From positions 62,001-126,000 of the forward strand of contig JAGBIY010000047.1 in assembly GCA_017934745.1 (NCBI GenBank): a stretch of DNA of 64,000 nt, given 5' to 3'. Under the pieces are notes generated by a model. That model was not told where the DNA came from. It ran no database searches and was given only the letters and a program-made list of their open reading frames with translations. The translations under genes were made by a program, and so were the position numbers. This stretch comes from Treponema sp. GTDB lineage: Bacteria > Spirochaetota > Spirochaetia > Treponematales > Treponemataceae. Positions 61,601 through 64,000 of this stretch are shown piece by piece (the first letter of the stretch is position 1; every line of letters starts with the position of its first letter).

Positions 61601-64000
61601 GCCAACACTCACGTCGACCCGCCTGAAGCCATCCGAATACGAGAAATCCTTTCTCAAAAGCACCTCGCCGGACGGAGAGCGCGCCTCCTCGAAAAGTACA
61701 TGACCAAGCGCATCCCTGACGACGACAGCAGTTCCCTTCACTGTCTTCACCTCGGAGATGTTTCCGAAGCAGTCATAGGAATACTCGGTCGCATTTCCAA
61801 GACGGTCAACCTCCCGTTTTTTCCAGCCGTTGTCGTAATATTCGATTTTGTTGAACGAGTTCTTCGACCCGCCAACCTCCCTTGCGCCCAAAAGCCTTCC
61901 GCTTGCAGAATCGTACACAAACTCTATCGAGCCCTGTCCGACCGACGAACAAGAAGAGATTCTTCCAGCAGGCGAATAAGAGACTTCCATCAAGGATATG
62001 CCGTTCGCAGTCTCTCGGACTATGTTCCCGAACCGGTCGAACTCAGAAGAAAAGACGCTTCCGTCTCCGCGAGTCTCAATGGCAATCTTTCGGTTCGCGA
62101 AAAAAGACGTGTCGAACGAAGACATCCTCTTTCCATCCTGCAAGACGTTTCCGTCGATGGAGGAGAAACCCGTCGTGGACGCGGCGATTTTTCCGTTCTT
62201 GAACGAATATTCCAACGCCCAACCATGAGTTACAGAATCGCAGGACGGAGCGAATGCGTTCCAATCCACTTTTTTTGATATCCGCCCCGAACGTGTGTAC
62301 CCGTATGAGGAGACGAGAGTCTTCGGAACAGATTTTCCAGACGAATCAATCCCCGACACGCTCACAGAGACAAGGCGAAGCGCACTGTCGTATTCGTAAT
62401 GAGTGGTCCGACTCTCGCCTGTGCGCAAATCGGAAACAGTCTTCTCCGTAACGCATTTTCTTGGAGAGTAGACGCAGACAATCTCTGTCCCGTCGCTGAC
62501 AGTCGTTTTGACAGAATGCGGGGAGTATGCGTAAGAATGAACGATTCCAGCCTCGTCGACAATTTCAGAAACGCGGCCGATGGAATCATACTTCCAAGTT
62601 TTTACTGATGAAGGTGAGGACTCTCCCGATTTGAACACGGACTTTTTCGTCATCTGAGAAAGATTGTCGTACTCGTATTCGCTGACGTTTCCAAAAATGT
62701 CGGTCGACCTCTTCATCAATCCGTTTTCGAACACAAGCTCGGCCGTCTTTTTTCCACCGACGTACATCCCTTGGAGATTGCCGAACCCGTCATACTCGAA
62801 CACGGTGACGACGCCGTCCCTGTCAGTTTTCGAAACAAGCTCTCCGTCCAAATAGGTGAAGTGCTCCTCGCTTCCGTCCGAATACTTCACGCGAGAGACG
62901 TTGCCCATATCGTCGTAGAAAAATTCAGTCGTAAGGATATCGCCGACAGAGCGCGTTTTTTTTCCGTCATCATCATACTCGAACGAATAGGACGAACCGT
63001 CGGGGTATTTTTGAAGAACTGTGTTCCCATTCGAGTCGTAGGAATAGAGGAAGCTCTCTCCGTCATGGTCGATGTACTCGACAGAGGAGCCATCCTTGTC
63101 GTAGACGAACCGCTCCGTGAACCCGAGTTCGTTCGTCGTCGAGACGACACGGTATCTGGCCTTGAACACCGGCTCACCCGAAAGCCCTTCGTCATCGCTG
63201 ACATCCTCGCAGTCATCGCCGGAGTCATCGTCGGGGAAGAGCAACTCGGTGTCGTACTCGATTGCCACGAAAGCGCCGTCCGGCTTCACGATCCTCACAA
63301 GCCTGTCGTCGTCATATTCAAACTTCTTTGAGCCACCGTCGAAATCTGTGACGGATGAAAGCAGTTTTCCGTCGTATCCGTAAGAGACAGTGCGTGTGCC
63401 ATCAGAAATCGACGTTATGCAAGTCGAATCCCTTTTTACGGAAATCGAGCGAGAACCGCCCAAAACTGACTTCAAGGTCACCCTCGCAACACGTCCGTTT
63501 TTCGACGTGAAGAGCACAGTAGTTCCGTCCTTCCGCTCTATCGACGATATGACGCCGTACTTGTCGAACTTCCGCTTTTCTCCATCGGAACAAAAAAGGA
63601 CAAATCCGTCTTCGCCCTCCTCAATTCTGACATTTCCTTTCAATGAAGAGAACGCAGGCTCGAAGACACCCTCGACAGACGACTTGAAGATGTTCGGATT
63701 TCCGCTGTCATCGACATATATCAGCATATCAGGTCCGATCGAATCGCACGAGACGGAAGCCTCGCCGTATGAAGTGTACGAGCAGAGCCGCTTGTTCTCC
63801 AAGTTCCTTTCAAGATACCTTCGGAAGCGGCGCTGCTTCTCAATGAACTCCTCCAAATCGGAATAGGTCTCCAAGCACTGCTCGTACTCAGAGGAGTTCG
63901 CCTCCGCCTCGGCAAACTTCGAAACAGAGTCCAGTTTTTCCTGGAGAAAAACCATGAGAGCGTCGTAGTCCATTTTGCAATAGTCTGACCAACGCTTGAG
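58694..64000 (-). CDS. Rhs/YD-repeat protein with C39-like cysteine-peptidase tip, probably 5' partial
   Basis: At least 1759 residues. The first ATG inside the window (63973) has no SD, and the frame stays open to the edge (LKRWSDYCK), so the gene probably begins outside. Dozens of YD repeats (EYDSFGKLSSFRD, SYDSAGRLSMRVG types) form the Rhs shell. The core ends with YDFGHRDYMPRISRFTTVDP and NPVDFFDADGYE, after which Rhs proteins carry variable toxins. The tip has SNTGCAVTAFAEAASNVYGI (Cys about 1606) and PHFVSVSG (His about 1694), the layout of C39-like papain-fold peptidases. Delivery system and immunity gene are not visible. Confidence 0.85.
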   Translation of the reverse strand, partial: LKRWSDYCKMDYDALMVFLQEKLDSVSKFAEAEANSSEYEQCLETYSDLEEFIEKQRRFRRYLERNLENKRLCSYTSYGEASVSCDSIGPDMLIYVDDSGNPNIFKSSVEGVFEPAFSSLKGNVRIEEGEDGFVLFCSDGEKRKFDKYGVISSIERKDGTTVLFTSKNGRVARVTLKSVLGGSRSISVKRDSTCITSISDGTRTVSYGYDGKLLSSVTDFDGGSKKFEYDDDRLVRIVKPDGAFVAIEYDTELLFPDDDSGDDCEDVSDDEGLSGEPVFKARYRVVSTTNELGFTERFVYDKDGSSVEYIDHDGESFLYSYDSNGNTVLQKYPDGSSYSFEYDDDGKKTRSVGDILTTEFFYDDMGNVSRVKYSDGSEEHFTYLDGELVSKTDRDGVVTVFEYDGFGNLQGMYVGGKKTAELVFENGLMKRSTDIFGNVSEYEYDNLSQMTKKSVFKSGESSPSSVKTWKYDSIGRVSEIVDEAGIVHSYAYSPHSVKTTVSDGTEIVCVYSPRKCVTEKTVSDLRTGESRTTHYEYDSALRLVSVSVSGIDSSGKSVPKTLVSSYGYTRSGRISKKVDWNAFAPSCDSVTHGWALEYSFKNGKIAASTTGFSSIDGNVLQDGKRMSSFDTSFFANRKIAIETRGDGSVFSSEFDRFGNIVRETANGISLMEVSYSPAGRISSCSSVGQGSIEFVYDSASGRLLGAREVGGSKNSFNKIEYYDNGWKKREVDRLGNATEYSYDCFGNISEVKTVKGTAVVVRDALGHVLFEEARSPSGEVLLRKDFSYSDGFRRVDVSVGGVRVGTSVRNAFGNIILEIDGEGNERSFSYDILGHKTSCVNASGAVTSFECNARGQVVREVYPDGSFKRFHYDAFGNCVRVEDSCGDVFRAEYDGYSRVVRADSRPFSSPSEYSYDYADRLVSVVKNGVALECYEYSDDGRRTVRIDSLGRRSVYSLDGFGRVLSERNRLGFDSAFAFDGEGNIVSSTDFEGRTRRVERANNVDGGKHSVKVSFPDGTFSYAEYDALERIVLAKNDGSEIRYEYDSFGKLSSFRDVVSGVYVEYARDKNGRVVRMRSTGGVGRDLSYFYGKNGEIKKIVDFVETDSVPLVTEIDFEYDLLGRETLRRFSSGETVSSSYDSAGRLSMRVGRDSSGSVLFVDGSLYDSDGHLTHSIDENMDLRCYEYDADGRLCSVAYPYSESLKSYFDALFEESTGAAPSSLDVSRLAVRSEQFAKIQNIVSASGAGRVSSDRNVLKESFEYDSEGNMVSRSTPVGRIFYGYDSENRLVAAGASSAFGGLSASYDKNGNMTKKITNSATSVFEYNAGNRMARSIVTCSGGDVRDTRYGYDFFGRRNVSGTKTTVFDAFSLRELFTKDSVLGDSGADSGGGSGSRGTDVVSASSGRYFFIDDCIEDSDSGAASVSNGTRGVGCASVAPVYASGVSPVCFATVGSSSGDSSFCSVLLCDSVGTVKAFVGENGDVSSVGYDAFGSCYGSSSPVFSFIGKRLDESSGTYDFGHRDYMPRISRFTTVDPVKDGRNWYSYCDANPVDFFDADGYEMATNNSRSGYANDSGFTEYWMQDSEWGSDKLGDGKAEYTYTDSAGNVHVETLSNTGCAVTAFAEAASNVYGIDITPDMLNGKDEFFNEDNFDKGAAASALGLSLETSSRGVDNVVAFVNEKIGDEDKDYALVMEARIGSEQNSPHFVSVSGNAEKTDDGKASVPITATSMNDSTSAYGRGAAGFTNQDGELRAGVSSQSYAYSLSADCAN

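Noticed and set aside
61388..62278. Plus-strand open frames opposite the Rhs gene
   Set aside because: Antisense shadows of YD repeats without a start signal or recognisable domain.
1..64000. tRNA, rRNA, origin of replication and prophage structural genes
   Set aside because: No cloverleaf, rRNA segment, DnaA-box cluster or phage capsid/tail gene was recognised by reading either strand.

Overview
The window looks like a chromosome segment of a gut- or rumen-type treponeme (Spirochaetota). The support is a UPF0164-type outer-membrane protein, a very large membrane SpoIIE phosphatase, ankyrin-repeat and Rhs proteins, and treponeme-style surface proteins, in a genome of roughly 50% GC. The genus call is inference from protein families; no rRNA or tRNA gene was seen.

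Layout. 0-5 kb: the rimP-nusA-infB-rbfA translation/transcription operon (minus strand), with a clear sigma70 promoter and an intrinsic-terminator-like hairpin in its leader. 5-17 kb: UPF0164 outer-membrane protein, a periplasmic helical repeat protein coupled to a 1688-residue SpoIIE phosphatase, an Rsm22-like methyltransferase and a small lipoprotein. Two copies of a palindromic element flank the SpoIIE locus. 17-18.7 kb: a sugar isomerase-like TIM barrel and a secreted SH3-like protein.

18.8-35.3 kb is an AT-rich defence island. A PLD-SNF2 helicase and an Eco57I-like adenine methyltransferase form a restriction-modification-like pair. Downstream come two HEPN-like genes, a Schlafen/AlbA_2 gene, remnants of further AlbA_2 genes and of another methyltransferase C-terminus, and a GHKL ATPase/STAS-like/PIN three-gene operon. 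Beyond these, in inverted orientation, lie an alternative methyltransferase specificity half and a serine recombinase. The two specificity halves share inverted repeats at both ends (54 bp with 47 matches; 81 bp with 79 matches). This is the layout of a phase-variable, invertible restriction-modification locus in which about 6-8 kb carrying five to seven other defence genes would flip as cargo. It is the most interesting system in the window. The currently joined methyltransferase has an in-frame stop in its specificity domain. The island ends with a Fic protein behind an operator array, a DUF5655 remnant and a short ArsC-like gene.

35.5-58.5 kb is mostly housekeeping: RsmI-like methyltransferase, MetNIQ methionine importer (metI frameshifted), BI-1 family protein, Fur/PerR regulator with a palindromic operator, ankyrin lipoprotein, a heterodimeric ABC exporter, DEAD-box RNA helicase, CbiD, HisF/HisH, RecQ, a kinase-fold-like membrane protein, a biotin-dependent carboxyltransferase and a small outer-membrane barrel. 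58.7-64 kb: a large Rhs/YD-repeat protein with a C39-like cysteine-peptidase tip, probably running off the right edge.

Several genes (metN, fur, fic, helicase) lack a Shine-Dalgarno sequence and start within about 10 nt of a plausible -10 box, suggesting leaderless transcripts.
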